64,000 bases of DNA from Galliscardovia ingluviei (GTDB lineage Bacteria > Actinomycetota > Actinomycetes > Actinomycetales > Bifidobacteriaceae): assembly GCF_014635685.1 (NCBI RefSeq), contig NZ_BMDH01000001.1, forward strand, positions 620,001 through 684,000, in the 5' to 3' direction. Shown in pieces: positions 44,561-53,712 of the stretch. Each line of letters opens with the position of its first letter. Positions within the stretch are counted from its first letter, which is position 1. Under the pieces are notes generated by a model, which was not told the DNA's origin, searched no databases, and saw only the letters and a program-made list of their open reading frames with translations. The position numbers were made by a program, and so were the translations under genes.

Positions 44561-45433
44561 CTATTCTACCGTCTTTGCATACGAATATGTGGAAGGCTGA
44601 CGCGTGGCGTCAATCTGCACATTATTGTTTTGTCGAATACGAACACCTGCATCATAGCGTACACGCAACTGAGAACCAACACCGCCAGCAATTTGCACAG
44701 CATTTGTTAGCGACTCTGGCTCACCAATAACGAGTATTTTATACGGTGCTTTCATCGATACACCATCACATATTACGCCATCCCCAGTATCTAAGAAGTA
44801 CGTTGAAGCTACCACGCGTACATCACCAAACTGCATAACCTCTGCCCCAGCATTACGCAATTCTTCAATAAGAGTGAAAAGCACAGATGCTGGAATATGT
44901 TTGCCACCTTGCGTAATAGTAATCTCAATTCCTTTGCCGTGTGCAGCAAGTCGTCCAGAGAGAATACCACTTGTACGCTCGTTTTCTTGGGCTACACGCT
45001 CCAGCTCCTGCTGTTTGTTGGCAGATGAACGAATTGAATCAAGTTGTTCGCTTAATTGTGTACGCTGCTGCTCAAGAGAGTCAACCTGACGATTTGTTTC
45101 ATCAAGTAAGCGCACTAGCTCATCTTCACTTAAAGATTCGTAGGATTTCTTTGAATTTTGAGACTGCGTCACATACCCAAAGCCAAGCAAAGCACATAAC
45201 ACAATAATAGTCAGTGTAGATGCGATACGCGCATACACATTATGTCTGGCATCATGAATTTTTGCAGGTTTTTTCTTCACCTGAGGGAAAGCACCAGTAT
45301 TGAGATCGTCATTATGCTCATCCGTATGCTCTTGATGCAACAACTGACCAATAGGACCAAGTGCATTAACAGCATTATCTCGTACTCGATTAGTCTCTCG
45401 GTTACTGTTTCGATTAGTTCGCTTTGATGGCAT
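44561..45433 (-). CDS. DUF881 family membrane-anchored protein
   Basis: 290 residues from ATG 45433 (GGGG upstream; an in-frame GTG earlier is less good). One transmembrane helix at about 65-83 (IVLCALLGFGYVTQ), then a coiled coil (EELVRLLDETNRQVDSLEQQ and on) and a DUF881 domain (GIEITITQGGKHI; VVASTYFLDTGDGVICDGV). Function unknown. It is the third of three clustered genes, DUF881, sbp, DUF881, conserved in actinobacteria next to pgsA and garA. Confidence 0.85.
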   Translation of the reverse strand: MPSKRTNRNSNRETNRVRDNAVNALGPIGQLLHQEHTDEHNDDLNTGAFPQVKKKPAKIHDARHNVYARIASTLTIIVLCALLGFGYVTQSQNSKKSYESLSEDELVRLLDETNRQVDSLEQQRTQLSEQLDSIRSSANKQQELERVAQENERTSGILSGRLAAHGKGIEITITQGGKHIPASVLFTLIEELRNAGAEVMQFGDVRVVASTYFLDTGDGVICDGVSMKAPYKILVIGEPESLTNAVQIAGGVGSQLRVRYDAGVRIRQNNNVQIDATRQPSTYSYAKTVE

Positions 45434-45456
45434 CGTGTTGCCCCTTACCATACCTG

Positions 45457-45789
45457 CTATCCTCTAAAAATGAATCTACGAATTGCAGATACATTAGAGA
45501 AGATACGTATACCAAGTACAACAATCACAGCAGTTGTCAACTGAGATCCCACACCAAGTTGATTGCCTAAAAACACCAAGAGTACAGCAGTTACCACATT
45601 AGATAAGAACGAAATGACAAACACACGATCTGAGAAGTTACGCTCAAAATATGCACGTGCAGAACCCATCAGTGCATCAATAGCTGCAACAACCATAATA
45701 GGCAAATACGGCTGTAATTCTACAGGAACCGTTGGCTTAAATACAATACCAACAATAACACCAACAATAAGCCCTAAAATAGCTGCCAT
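45457..45789 (-). CDS. sbp: Small basic protein family (Sbp, DUF1290)
   Basis: 110-residue membrane protein with about three hydrophobic helices (AAILGLIVGVIVGI; NVVTAVLLVFLG; TAVIVVLGI) and basic loops. It is the actinobacterial/Firmicute Sbp family, of unknown function. ATG 45789 shares one base with the stop of the upstream DUF881 gene, so the pair is translationally coupled. Confidence 0.88.
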   Translation of the reverse strand: MAAILGLIVGVIVGIVFKPTVPVELQPYLPIMVVAAIDALMGSARAYFERNFSDRVFVISFLSNVVTAVLLVFLGNQLGVGSQLTTAVIVVLGIRIFSNVSAIRRFIFRG

Positions 45790-46754
45790 TATTTATCCTC
45801 TCGCGCGTAGGTTATATCATTCGCAGTAATTGCTGGAAGTGTAAGTGACTTTGCTGTAGAAACATCAGGATAAATACCAACCTGTTCTAAAGCATCATAA
45901 AATGCATCTTGTTCTTGCTTTGAAGCCGCGGCCTTGAGCTCTGATGGATCGCCAATAGCTTCAATTTTATATGGGCTCTCTACAGGGGTAATTCCCACTA
46001 AAATAGTACTACCAGCAGTACGAATCGAAGTCTGTACCCCAAGGCGAACACCGTTAATAGCAATAGCCTCTGCATGCGCAGCCCACAGTCTCGATACGAT
46101 AACTTGCAAATCAATATCAGAAACTACACGAATGGACTGCCCGTCAGTCACGCGCGTATCAGAACCTGAGTCATCAGCTGCAATAGGGTTAGTAAGCGTA
46201 ACGCTTACTCCTTGCCCTGTAACTGCTACTGCCCCATTTTGAATATTATCGCTTTGGACTCGCGAACTTGTCTGAGAAGTATTGAGTTCCTGCGTGAGTT
46301 TATCAATTTCAGCACGATCTCGATCGAGCTCAGACTGCAACTGACTACGTTTATCAGTCAAAGCAATAACTTGATTAGCAAGCTCAGCACGCACTTTTTC
46401 ACGTGTATTCAATTGCAATTCTTGAACAATATTGGCACCAGCAAAACCAACGACCACACAAAAAATAAACGCAAGAATACGATTAAACCAAATAACCAGT
46501 GGTGAATGTTGAGGAGCAAGTTGTGCGTCTTCAAACATCGGATCGACAGGACGATTCACTAACTCATCGATTAAATGTAGTGATTCATCATGAACACGGC
46601 GTCTCGTAATTCTTGTTTGCTCACGATGATCAAGATGCTGGGTATGACGATGCACAAGACCGGCAACTGAGCGAGAAAAAACAGCACGGCGGTGTACAGG
46701 CGTTGTCTCAGGATCTACCTGCCATGATGCTGGTTGAGACTGCTGCATCTGCAC
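45789..46754 (-). CDS. DUF881 family membrane-anchored protein, second copy
   Basis: 321 residues. A helix at about 88-108 (LVIWFNRILAFIFCVVVGFA), then a coiled-coil stretch (VIALTDKRSQLQSELDRDRAE) and a DUF881 domain (VAVTGQGVSVTLTNP; VVSDIDLQVIVSRLWAAHAE). The N-terminal cytosolic 85 residues are basic and His/Arg rich. The two DUF881 proteins and Sbp may form one membrane complex (inference from clustering). Stop overlaps sbp start. Confidence 0.85.
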   Translation of the reverse strand: MQMQQSQPASWQVDPETTPVHRRAVFSRSVAGLVHRHTQHLDHREQTRITRRRVHDESLHLIDELVNRPVDPMFEDAQLAPQHSPLVIWFNRILAFIFCVVVGFAGANIVQELQLNTREKVRAELANQVIALTDKRSQLQSELDRDRAEIDKLTQELNTSQTSSRVQSDNIQNGAVAVTGQGVSVTLTNPIAADDSGSDTRVTDGQSIRVVSDIDLQVIVSRLWAAHAEAIAINGVRLGVQTSIRTAGSTILVGITPVESPYKIEAIGDPSELKAAASKQEQDAFYDALEQVGIYPDVSTAKSLTLPAITANDITYAREDK

Positions 46755-46769
46755 GACCTCACCTCAAGT

Positions 46770-47462
46770 TCACTCTGTGTTCTGCCTACCCAAATGTGTG
46801 ATCAGTACTACACCTTGACTGATATATATCACACCAGCAACCCAGTACAGTCCAATCCCCCATATTGCACCTGCAACACCAATTAAATGTAGCACAGTAA
46901 AAATATTTTGAGAACCTAAATCGCCAATAATCAAAATAGGTACACACATCAACAGTAACGCAGTACCTGCTTTTCCAACAAAATGTACAGGAAGCGGACC
47001 ATAGCCATGATCTGCAAGCACAAGAATCTCCATCAGCATAATAAGATCGCGCACACCAACAGCAATAAGTAGCCACCAAGGGACAATATGTGCCCATCCG
47101 AGAGCCAGCATAGAACAAATAATCAGCAATCGATCTGCAATTGGGTCAAGAAGCTGACCAATTCTACTGACTTGATTAAAGCGACGCGCAATATAGCCAT
47201 CTAAACCATCTGTGGCAGAGGAAATCATTAAAATCACCAGCGACAATAATAATTGCCGTTGTGAAATTAAATAAGCAATACACGGTATAGAAAGAATCCT
47301 AATCAAACTAATGAGATTAGGAATAGTAAAAATCACATCGCGTGCTTCTGGACCAAACGCCTCCTGCTCACCGTCATCATTATTCGTATGTGGTGATGAG
47401 GCTGATGCCATAGTGAGCGTTGACGTTTGATCCTGAATACCTGCCTGCTCTGAAACTGCCAT
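46770..47462 (-). CDS. pgsA: CDP-alcohol phosphatidyltransferase (PgsA-like)
   Basis: 230 residues with 5-6 transmembrane helices. The CDP-alcohol signature (D-G-x2-A-R-x8-G-x3-D-x3-D) is present as DGLDGYIARRFNQVSRIGQLLDPIADR. Makes phosphatidylglycerophosphate or phosphatidylinositol phosphate-type lipids at the membrane. The first 35 residues are an extra hydrophilic tail. pgsA next to DUF881 and sbp matches the usual actinobacterial order. Twelve bases from hisG. Confidence 0.9.
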   Translation of the reverse strand: MAVSEQAGIQDQTSTLTMASASSPHTNNDDGEQEAFGPEARDVIFTIPNLISLIRILSIPCIAYLISQRQLLLSLVILMISSATDGLDGYIARRFNQVSRIGQLLDPIADRLLIICSMLALGWAHIVPWWLLIAVGVRDLIMLMEILVLADHGYGPLPVHFVGKAGTALLLMCVPILIIGDLGSQNIFTVLHLIGVAGAIWGIGLYWVAGVIYISQGVVLITHLGRQNTE

Positions 47463-47473
47463 ACCGCATCAAA

Positions 47474-48325
47474 CTACATTCTAGAAGCCTGCAAAGCCGT
47501 CACAATAATGGCTCGTGCACCAATTTCGTACAAATCATCCATCAGCTTATTGACTTGCTTCTTGGGCACCATAACGCGCACCGCTGACCACTGTGAATCA
47601 TGTAATGGCGAAATAGTAGGTGATTCAAAGCCAGGGGTAATCGCTACAGCTTGAGAAACCTTGCCAACAGGAATATCAAAATCCATAAGCACATAGCGAT
47701 GCGCAGTAAGTACACCTTGTAAACGGCGCATCAACCTTGCTAAATCAGCATTATCCTCATCTAATCTTGGAGAGCGAATCATAATGGCCTCTGAGCGCAA
47801 AATTGGGTCACCGAAAATATGCAAACCAGCATTGCGCAATGTGGTACCAGTAGAAACAACATCAGCAATAAGATCTGCTACACCAAGGTGTACTGAGGAC
47901 TCAACAGCGCCATCAAGGTGAATAATTTCTGCATCAATACCGCGCTCAGTAAGATAGTCACCGACCAACTTATCGTATGAGCTTGCTACACGCTTACCTT
48001 GAATATCGCTGAGTTGGCGAATAGCACTGTCAGCTGGGGCTGCAAAACGAAATGTTGAAGCCCCAAATCCTAGCGGCATAGTCTCAATAGCTTGAGTTCC
48101 TGAGTTTAGCAGCAAATCCCTGCCAGTAATACCAACATCAACTGTTCCTCGACCCACATACACGGCAATATCTAAAGGTCGTAAATAGAACAATTCGATT
48201 CCATTGTCAGGATCCTCTACAACGAGCTGACGCGCATTCGTGCGTAGCGCATAGCCAGCTTCATCTAAAAGATTCCACGATGGTTCAGAAAGCATACCTT
48301 TGTTGGGAACAGCAATACGTAACAT
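47474..48325 (-). CDS. hisG: ATP phosphoribosyltransferase
   Basis: 283 residues, long-form HisG with a C-terminal regulatory domain. Catalyses the first step of histidine synthesis from ATP and PRPP; usually feedback-inhibited by histidine. [12 protein letters not shown] start and [10 protein letters not shown] (substrate site), with [18 protein letters not shown] (PRPP loop) fit the family well. The last 80 residues form the ACT-like domain ([20 protein letters not shown]). It is separated from hisE by 43 bases. Confidence 0.96.
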   Translation of the reverse strand: MLRIAVPNKGMLSEPSWNLLDEAGYALRTNARQLVVEDPDNGIELFYLRPLDIAVYVGRGTVDVGITGRDLLLNSGTQAIETMPLGFGASTFRFAAPADSAIRQLSDIQGKRVASSYDKLVGDYLTERGIDAEIIHLDGAVESSVHLGVADLIADVVSTGTTLRNAGLHIFGDPILRSEAIMIRSPRLDEDNADLARLMRRLQGVLTAHRYVLMDFDIPVGKVSQAVAITPGFESPTISPLHDSQWSAVRVMVPKKQVNKLMDDLYEIGARAIIVTALQASRM

Positions 48326-48368
48326 ACCTAACTCCTTGAAGTGAATATAGCATTACGGCGTGTAATGT

Positions 48369-48632
48369 TTAGAGATGCTTATACACATCTTCAAGTGTCA
48401 GACCGCGGTCGATCATCATAACCTGAATATGATAGAGCAACTGGCTCAATTCTTCTGCTGTGCGGTCAGCACCCTCATATTCTGCGGCAATCCAACTTTC
48501 GCTTGCCTCTTCAACCAGCTTCTTGCCGATAAAATGGGTGCCCTTATGCAGTTCTTCTACAGTAAGAGATCCAGCTGATTGTTGCTGTGCTTTAGTCTGC
48601 AATTCAGCAAATAAAGAGTCAAAAGTTTTCAT
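48369..48632 (-). CDS. hisE: Phosphoribosyl-ATP pyrophosphatase
   Basis: 87-residue all-helical enzyme for the second step of histidine synthesis. [16 protein letters not shown] and [15 protein letters not shown] show the typical E-x2-E and D/E metal sites. Not fused with hisI, which lies 7 kb away as a separate gene. Precedes hisG. Confidence 0.94.
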   Translation of the reverse strand: MKTFDSLFAELQTKAQQQSAGSLTVEELHKGTHFIGKKLVEEASESWIAAEYEGADRTAEELSQLLYHIQVMMIDRGLTLEDVYKHL

Positions 48633-48680
48633 GATCTTCCTTTTTATACCGTGTGTTTACAGCGTATTACTACACTCTCG

Positions 48681-49355
48681 TTAATTGCGATATGCTGCCG
48701 CAGCGTTATTGCGAATCAAATCGATTTCTGCAGCAATATCATCGGCGCCATACACAGCAGAACCTGCAACTAATGTATCAGCACCTGCTTCAGCCACAAT
48801 AGCAGCTGTAGAACGACTTACACCGCCATCGACCTGAATGTGAACATCGAGACCACGACGAGTAATTTCATCACGCAGACGACGGGTTTTTGCCATTTGG
48901 TTCGCAAGGAACTTTTGACCGCCGAAACCTGGTTCAACAGTCATAATAAGTACCATGTCAAATTCATCCAAAATATCAAAGATTGGCTCAACAGGTTCTG
49001 CAGGACGAACTGCAAAGCATGCCTTCACACCCATATCGCGCAACTGACGAGCCAAACGAACAGGTGCATGCGTAGCGCCCATATGGAACGTCACAGAATC
49101 AGCACCACAGCGAGCAAATTCAGGCGCCCAACGGTCTGGATCTTCAATCATCAAGTGCACGTCGACTGGCAGAGGACTTACCTCGCAAATGCGCTTAACA
49201 ATAGGCTCACCAAGTGTCAAATTCGGCACAAAATGGTGATCCATAACATCCACATGAACTAAGTCAGCATTTGCGATTGCTTGCAAATCGCGCTCTAAAT
49301 TACAAAAATCAGCTGATAAAATACTTGGTGCAATTCTAATATCCATGGTTACCAT
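48681..49355 (-). CDS. rpe: Ribulose-phosphate 3-epimerase
   Basis: 224-residue TIM barrel interconverting ribulose 5-phosphate and xylulose 5-phosphate, a step feeding the bifid shunt. Motifs: IAPSILSADFCNLE, HVDVMDHHFVPNLTLG, VEPGFGGQKF, IQVDGGVS. ATG 49355 or 49346 are both possible; neither has a clear ribosome binding site. Lies between lgt and hisE on the same strand. Confidence 0.95.
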   Translation of the reverse strand: MVTMDIRIAPSILSADFCNLERDLQAIANADLVHVDVMDHHFVPNLTLGEPIVKRICEVSPLPVDVHLMIEDPDRWAPEFARCGADSVTFHMGATHAPVRLARQLRDMGVKACFAVRPAEPVEPIFDILDEFDMVLIMTVEPGFGGQKFLANQMAKTRRLRDEITRRGLDVHIQVDGGVSRSTAAIVAEAGADTLVAGSAVYGADDIAAEIDLIRNNAAAAYRN

Positions 49356-49392
49356 TCTATGAAATTCACGGACTACGCGAGTTAAGCGTAGC

Positions 49393-50304
49393 TTATTGAT
49401 GTTCTTCCTGTGCTAAACGTTCCAATTCCGCTTTGGTCACTGCTTGCAAATGTTGCGATTGAGACAGACGACTTTGCCCCTTTCGTGCAAGGACAATAAA
49501 TAGAATTAGACCTGCAATAGCAACAAAAATTGCTGTCCAAATATTGGTGCGAAGTCCAAAAATTACTGTTGAATAATTAATGCGTAATGCCTCAACCCAA
49601 GATCTACCTACGCCGTACCACATCATGTACATAGCGAATTGTTGCCCTGCACGCAAACGCTGACCGAATTTAGCGCCAATATAAACCAGCAATGCAGCAC
49701 CACAGAGATTCCAAATCATCTCATATAAAAATGTTGGATGAAACAGCGTACCTTGTGGGCATGCGGAACCTTGGAAACACACTTGCGTTTTACCCAATGC
49801 ATTGGCATCATTAAGCTCTAATCCCCAAGGCAATGTTGTCGGCCAACCATAAAGCTCCTGATTAAACCAATTACCCAATCGCCCAATTGCTTGAGCGACC
49901 ATGAGACCAGGAGCAATTGCATCAGCGAATAAACCAAAAGGGTAATGCTTATGGCGACACCACAAAAATACCGCCAATGCACCGGCACCAATACCACCAA
50001 AAATGGCCATGCCGCCTTCCCAGACCTTGACAATACTAATTAAAGAACCAGTCGGCGGGAAATATTGTGCTGGCAAAGTAATGACATGATATAGTCTTGC
50101 GCCCACCAGGCCACATGGCACCGCGATAAGCGTTGTATCAAGCACCTGATCAAAAGTGCCACCTACTGCTTTCCATCGCGCAGTTAAAATCCATACAGCA
50201 AAGACAACGCCAGTAAGTATACAGATTGCATACATATGAATAGTAACTGGTCCAATATTAAATTGTGAAAATGTCGGTGAAGGTATCGAAGCCTGAATTT
50301 GCAT
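49393..50304 (-). CDS. lgt: Prolipoprotein diacylglyceryl transferase
   Basis: About 303 residues with seven transmembrane helices; moves a diacylglyceryl group from phosphatidylglycerol to the lipobox cysteine of prolipoproteins. The signature IGRLGNWFNQELYGWPTTLPWG and the conserved HPTFLYEMIWNL are present. Start ATG 50304 (MQIQASIPSPTF) rather than 50331. Family-typical length. Sits in the trp/rpe run. Confidence 0.95.
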   Translation of the reverse strand: MQIQASIPSPTFSQFNIGPVTIHMYAICILTGVVFAVWILTARWKAVGGTFDQVLDTTLIAVPCGLVGARLYHVITLPAQYFPPTGSLISIVKVWEGGMAIFGGIGAGALAVFLWCRHKHYPFGLFADAIAPGLMVAQAIGRLGNWFNQELYGWPTTLPWGLELNDANALGKTQVCFQGSACPQGTLFHPTFLYEMIWNLCGAALLVYIGAKFGQRLRAGQQFAMYMMWYGVGRSWVEALRINYSTVIFGLRTNIWTAIFVAIAGLILFIVLARKGQSRLSQSQHLQAVTKAELERLAQEEHQ

Positions 50305-50374
50305 ATCGCTCACTATACACTGCCTCACCAACTACATACACTACTTACCCTATATACCATTGACAGCTACAGCA

Positions 50375-51262
50375 TTATGCTTTGCGCGCATGGTGAATAC
50401 CTTCAGCCAGCTGAGCGGTTTTTGCTCCCAATGCATCAAGACAAGCATTCACTTGCTGAGTATCACCACCAATAGCATTGAGCATCGTGTGCACCAACGC
50501 AGAACCAACAATCACACCATCAGCGTATGCGCCCACAGTTGCACCTTGCTCAGGGGTTGAAACACCAATACCAACACAAACATGGTCTGCTCCAGCCTTG
50601 CGAGTTCGCTCAACAAGCTGTTGAGGAGAGCTCGACAACGTGGTGCGTTCACCGGTAACGCCCATACGAGACGCGGCATACACAAAGCCTCTACTAGCTT
50701 GACTAACCGCTTGCAAACGCTGATCAGTCGAATCAGGTGATACAAGGAAAATACGATCTAAACCAAAACGCTCAGAAGCTTCAAACCATGCTCCAGCCTC
50801 TTCTGGAATTAGATCTGGAGTAATCAGACCTTTACCACCTGCAGCTGCGAAATCTCGGGCGAATGCATTTACACCATAATGGAAAATCAAGTTCCAATAG
50901 CTCATAACTAACGGCACTGCACCAGCTGCTGCCACAGCTTCTACTGCGTCAAATACACACCGAATGCGTTCTCCTGCTTCGATTGCGCTTAATGCTGCTC
51001 GTTGAATAACAGGCCCATCCATCACAGGGTCAGAATATGGCAAACCGATTTCCACTATATCGACACCATGTTGAACCATAACACGCAGAGCATCAATTGA
51101 GGTTTGCGCACTAGGGAATCCATATGGCATATATCCGATAAATGCTGGTTGGTTTTGCGCGGCACGATGTTCTAATGCTTCAGCTGTGGCACTAGGAGTG
51201 TGTGCAAAGCCCTTCGGTTGAGTTCCAGCGGCAAGAGCTGGTGTAGTATGAGCATTTTGCAT
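50375..51262 (-). CDS. trpA: Tryptophan synthase alpha chain
   Basis: 295-residue TIM barrel that splits indoleglycerol phosphate to indole and glyceraldehyde 3-phosphate. Motifs: IGYMPYGFPSAQTS near residue 42, VDIVEIGLPYSDPVMDGPVIQ (catalytic Glu, Asp), VMSYWNLIF. The N-terminal 30 residues are an extra tail. It follows trpCB by 92 bases and works in complex with the TrpB part of that protein. Confidence 0.95.
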   Translation of the reverse strand: MQNAHTTPALAAGTQPKGFAHTPSATAEALEHRAAQNQPAFIGYMPYGFPSAQTSIDALRVMVQHGVDIVEIGLPYSDPVMDGPVIQRAALSAIEAGERIRCVFDAVEAVAAAGAVPLVMSYWNLIFHYGVNAFARDFAAAGGKGLITPDLIPEEAGAWFEASERFGLDRIFLVSPDSTDQRLQAVSQASRGFVYAASRMGVTGERTTLSSSPQQLVERTRKAGADHVCVGIGVSTPEQGATVGAYADGVIVGSALVHTMLNAIGGDTQQVNACLDALGAKTAQLAEGIHHARKA

Positions 51263-51354
51263 AATTATTCCTTTTCAAAATGTGTTAGACACGGGTAACA
51301 CAAATTAAGTTATTGTAGGTTAGATGTTGCTGGCCAGTCACGCATCACATACCA

Positions 51355-53442
51355 TTAGGCAGTTGCATTGCCATGTGCACCGTTAGCTTCAAGAGCAGCA
51401 CTTTGTTCATCGGTCAGATAGCCAAACCACTTTCCAGCAGTTGCTACATCCTTATCTCCCCTGCCTGAAACATTAACGAGCAAAACTGGATTTTCTATAC
51501 CCTGTTGCAATAGATCTTGTGCAGCCTTAGTCGCTCCTGCTAACGCATGTGAACTTTCAATCGCCGGAATAATACCCTCTGTTTCGCACAAGTCTTTAAA
51601 CGCCTGCATCGCCTCAGTATCAGTTGCATAGTCATAGTTGACGCGACCGATATCATGTAACCATGCATGTTCTGGTCCTACAGAGGCATAATCCAAACCT
51701 GCAGAAATTGAGTAGGTGTCAAGAGTTTGTCCTTCCTCATTTTCTAACAGATATGACCATGCACCTTGGAATGTGCCAACCTGACCAGTACCAGGTGTAA
51801 GACGAATTGCATGACGGCCGTCCTCTGGACCGTATCCGCCAGCCTCATATCCATACAGGTGTACGCGAGTATCGTCGAGAAATGCATTCATTACACCAAT
51901 AGCATTAGAGCCACCACCTACGCATGCAACTACGCCGTCTGGATGGTCAACACCGTATTCATGCAATTGCTTACAAGCTTCTTCGCCAATAATCTTCTGA
52001 AAATCGCGTACCATTGAAGGGAACGGGTGTGGTCCTGCCACAGTGCCAAGCAGATAGTGCGTATCAGCCACATTGGTAACCCAATCACGTAACGCTTCAT
52101 TGATGGCATCTTTCAAAATACGTGTACCCTGCGTTACTTCAACAACTTCTGCACCAAGCAACCTCATACGCGCCACATTTAGTGCCTGACGACGAGCATC
52201 AATTTGCCCCATATAAATACGGCATTTCAGCCCAAGTAATGCACAGACCGTCGCAGTAGCAACGCCATGCTGTCCTGCACCAGTTTCAGCAATAACGCGT
52301 GTTTTGCCCATGCGCTTGACTAACAGTGCTTGCCCTAAGGCATTGTTAATTTTATGAGCACCAGTATGGTTCAAGTCTTCACGCTTCAAGAACACACGAA
52401 TATTGCCGCCTACACGCTCACTAATGCGCTCGGCAAATCGTGGAGCCTCGGTCAGCTGTGAAGGACGACCGACATATCGGCGGTTTAGTTCATGAAGCTC
52501 CTGCATAAAGTCAGGATCCTGCTTCGCTTCTTTGTATACACGTTCTAACTCGTCTAATGCGCCAATCAGTGCTTCTGGAACCATTCTGCCGCCATACGGA
52601 CCAAAGTATGGACCTTCATGTGTAGATAATGGTCGTGCTTGAGAAAGTTTAACTTTATTACCAGCCTGTACTAAACGCTGTACTGCAAGCTCTGGCTGCT
52701 CAGCAGTAGCTACTCCCTCGCCGACGAGTACGGCATCAGCTCCAGCACGTGCATATGCTTCCAGTTCAACTGCACCAAACACTCCAGATTCAGCGACTTT
52801 AACCACGTCTTGCGGAATATGTTCCAGCAACGCCCGCACTGTATTAGTATCAACATCCAGGTTCGTTAAATTTCTAGCATTGATACCAATAATTTTTGCT
52901 CCAGCACGCACTGCACGATCAATTTCTTCCTGTGAATGTGTCTCCACAAGAGCATACATTCCATATTGATGAGTGAAATCAAGTAATTCACGCAATTGCT
53001 TATCATCAAGTGCAGCCACAATAAGCAATACAAGATCAGCACCATGCAAGCGTGCTTCAAGAATTTGATACGGCGTTGTAATAAAATCTTTATTTAATAC
53101 TGGAATATCAACTGCTGCACGTACAGCGTCCAAATCGTCAAAACTACCAAGGAATACACGAGACTCGGTGAGCACAGAAATAGCACTTGCGCCGCCACTC
53201 GCATATTGTGTTGCCAATGCTGCTGGATCTTCAATAGCGCTCAAAAATCCTTTTGAAGGAGAAGCACGTTTAATTTCAGCAATAATTGGCACGCTTTGGT
53301 CGGATTTGAGCCACTGATACGCATTACGTGGGGTTGTTGTAAGAGCATTCACTTGGCGTTGTAGCTGTGCAAATGAAAGAACACTCTCACGCTGCTGCCG
53401 ATCTTCCTGAGCTCCTGCCACCAAAGTATCCAGAACTGACAT
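51355..53442 (-). CDS. trpCB: Bifunctional indole-3-glycerol phosphate synthase / tryptophan synthase beta (TrpC-TrpB fusion)
   Basis: 695 residues joining two enzymes. Residues about 1-262 are TrpC ([46 protein letters not shown]), making indoleglycerol phosphate. A linker at 263-274 leads into Trp[31 protein letters not shown] with the PLP lysine, [19 protein letters not shown] (phosphate loop) and SGRGDKD. Indole or its phosphate could be passed between the halves and TrpA. trpA follows; trpE lies upstream by about 270 bases; trpD, trpF and trpG are not in the window. ATG has GAAGGAG upstream. Confidence 0.95.
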   Translation of the reverse strand: MSVLDTLVAGAQEDRQQRESVLSFAQLQRQVNALTTTPRNAYQWLKSDQSVPIIAEIKRASPSKGFLSAIEDPAALATQYASGGASAISVLTESRVFLGSFDDLDAVRAAVDIPVLNKDFITTPYQILEARLHGADLVLLIVAALDDKQLRELLDFTHQYGMYALVETHSQEEIDRAVRAGAKIIGINARNLTNLDVDTNTVRALLEHIPQDVVKVAESGVFGAVELEAYARAGADAVLVGEGVATAEQPELAVQRLVQAGNKVKLSQARPLSTHEGPYFGPYGGRMVPEALIGALDELERVYKEAKQDPDFMQELHELNRRYVGRPSQLTEAPRFAERISERVGGNIRVFLKREDLNHTGAHKINNALGQALLVKRMGKTRVIAETGAGQHGVATATVCALLGLKCRIYMGQIDARRQALNVARMRLLGAEVVEVTQGTRILKDAINEALRDWVTNVADTHYLLGTVAGPHPFPSMVRDFQKIIGEEACKQLHEYGVDHPDGVVACVGGGSNAIGVMNAFLDDTRVHLYGYEAGGYGPEDGRHAIRLTPGTGQVGTFQGAWSYLLENEEGQTLDTYSISAGLDYASVGPEHAWLHDIGRVNYDYATDTEAMQAFKDLCETEGIIPAIESSHALAGATKAAQDLLQQGIENPVLLVNVSGRGDKDVATAGKWFGYLTDEQSAALEANGAHGNATA

Positions 53443-53466
53443 GATACTCCTTCGAATGTAGTATGC

Positions 53467-53480
53467 CCCCGGGAACGGGG
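53467..53480. promoter_or_regulatory. Small GC-rich hairpin before trpCB
   Basis: Stem CCCCG/CGGGG (53467-53471 and 53476-53480) with loop GGAA, 25-38 bases upstream of the trpCB start on the minus strand. On the plus strand TTACTTTCTT follows it. It might be an attenuator or an end signal. No Trp codon-rich leader peptide was seen. Confidence 0.35.
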
Positions 53481-53561
53481 TTACTTTCTTATATCACAAA
53501 TTGATTATGCGCATAGTATTCGTCCAATCAATGGAATGCTCTACCTAGTCAACTGGAAGAA

Positions 53562-53678
53562 CTATCTGCACATCACGACTGAGTAATACCGAACAATGCC
53601 GAATAATGCCCAGAAGCATATCAGTAATTGAAACGTAGACACTGGTCCTTCACCTAGTAGGCTGAGCACCAGAAGCAT
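53562..53678 (-). CDS. Possible 38-residue membrane peptide between trpE and trpCB
   Basis: ATG 53678 opens 38 codons with a strongly hydrophobic stretch (STFQLLICFWALFGIVRYY) ending at 53562. It starts 35 bases after the trpE stop and lies wholly in the gap before trpCB. No clear ribosome binding site, so this may be the end of a decayed membrane protein gene in the trp operon or chance. Some actinobacterial trp operons contain a small membrane protein gene in this position, which is the only support. Confidence 0.3.
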   Translation of the reverse strand: MLLVLSLLGEGPVSTFQLLICFWALFGIVRYYSVVMCR

Positions 53679-53712
53679 CGCCAATGATTGTTGTAAAGAA
53701 TGGTAATTGGTA

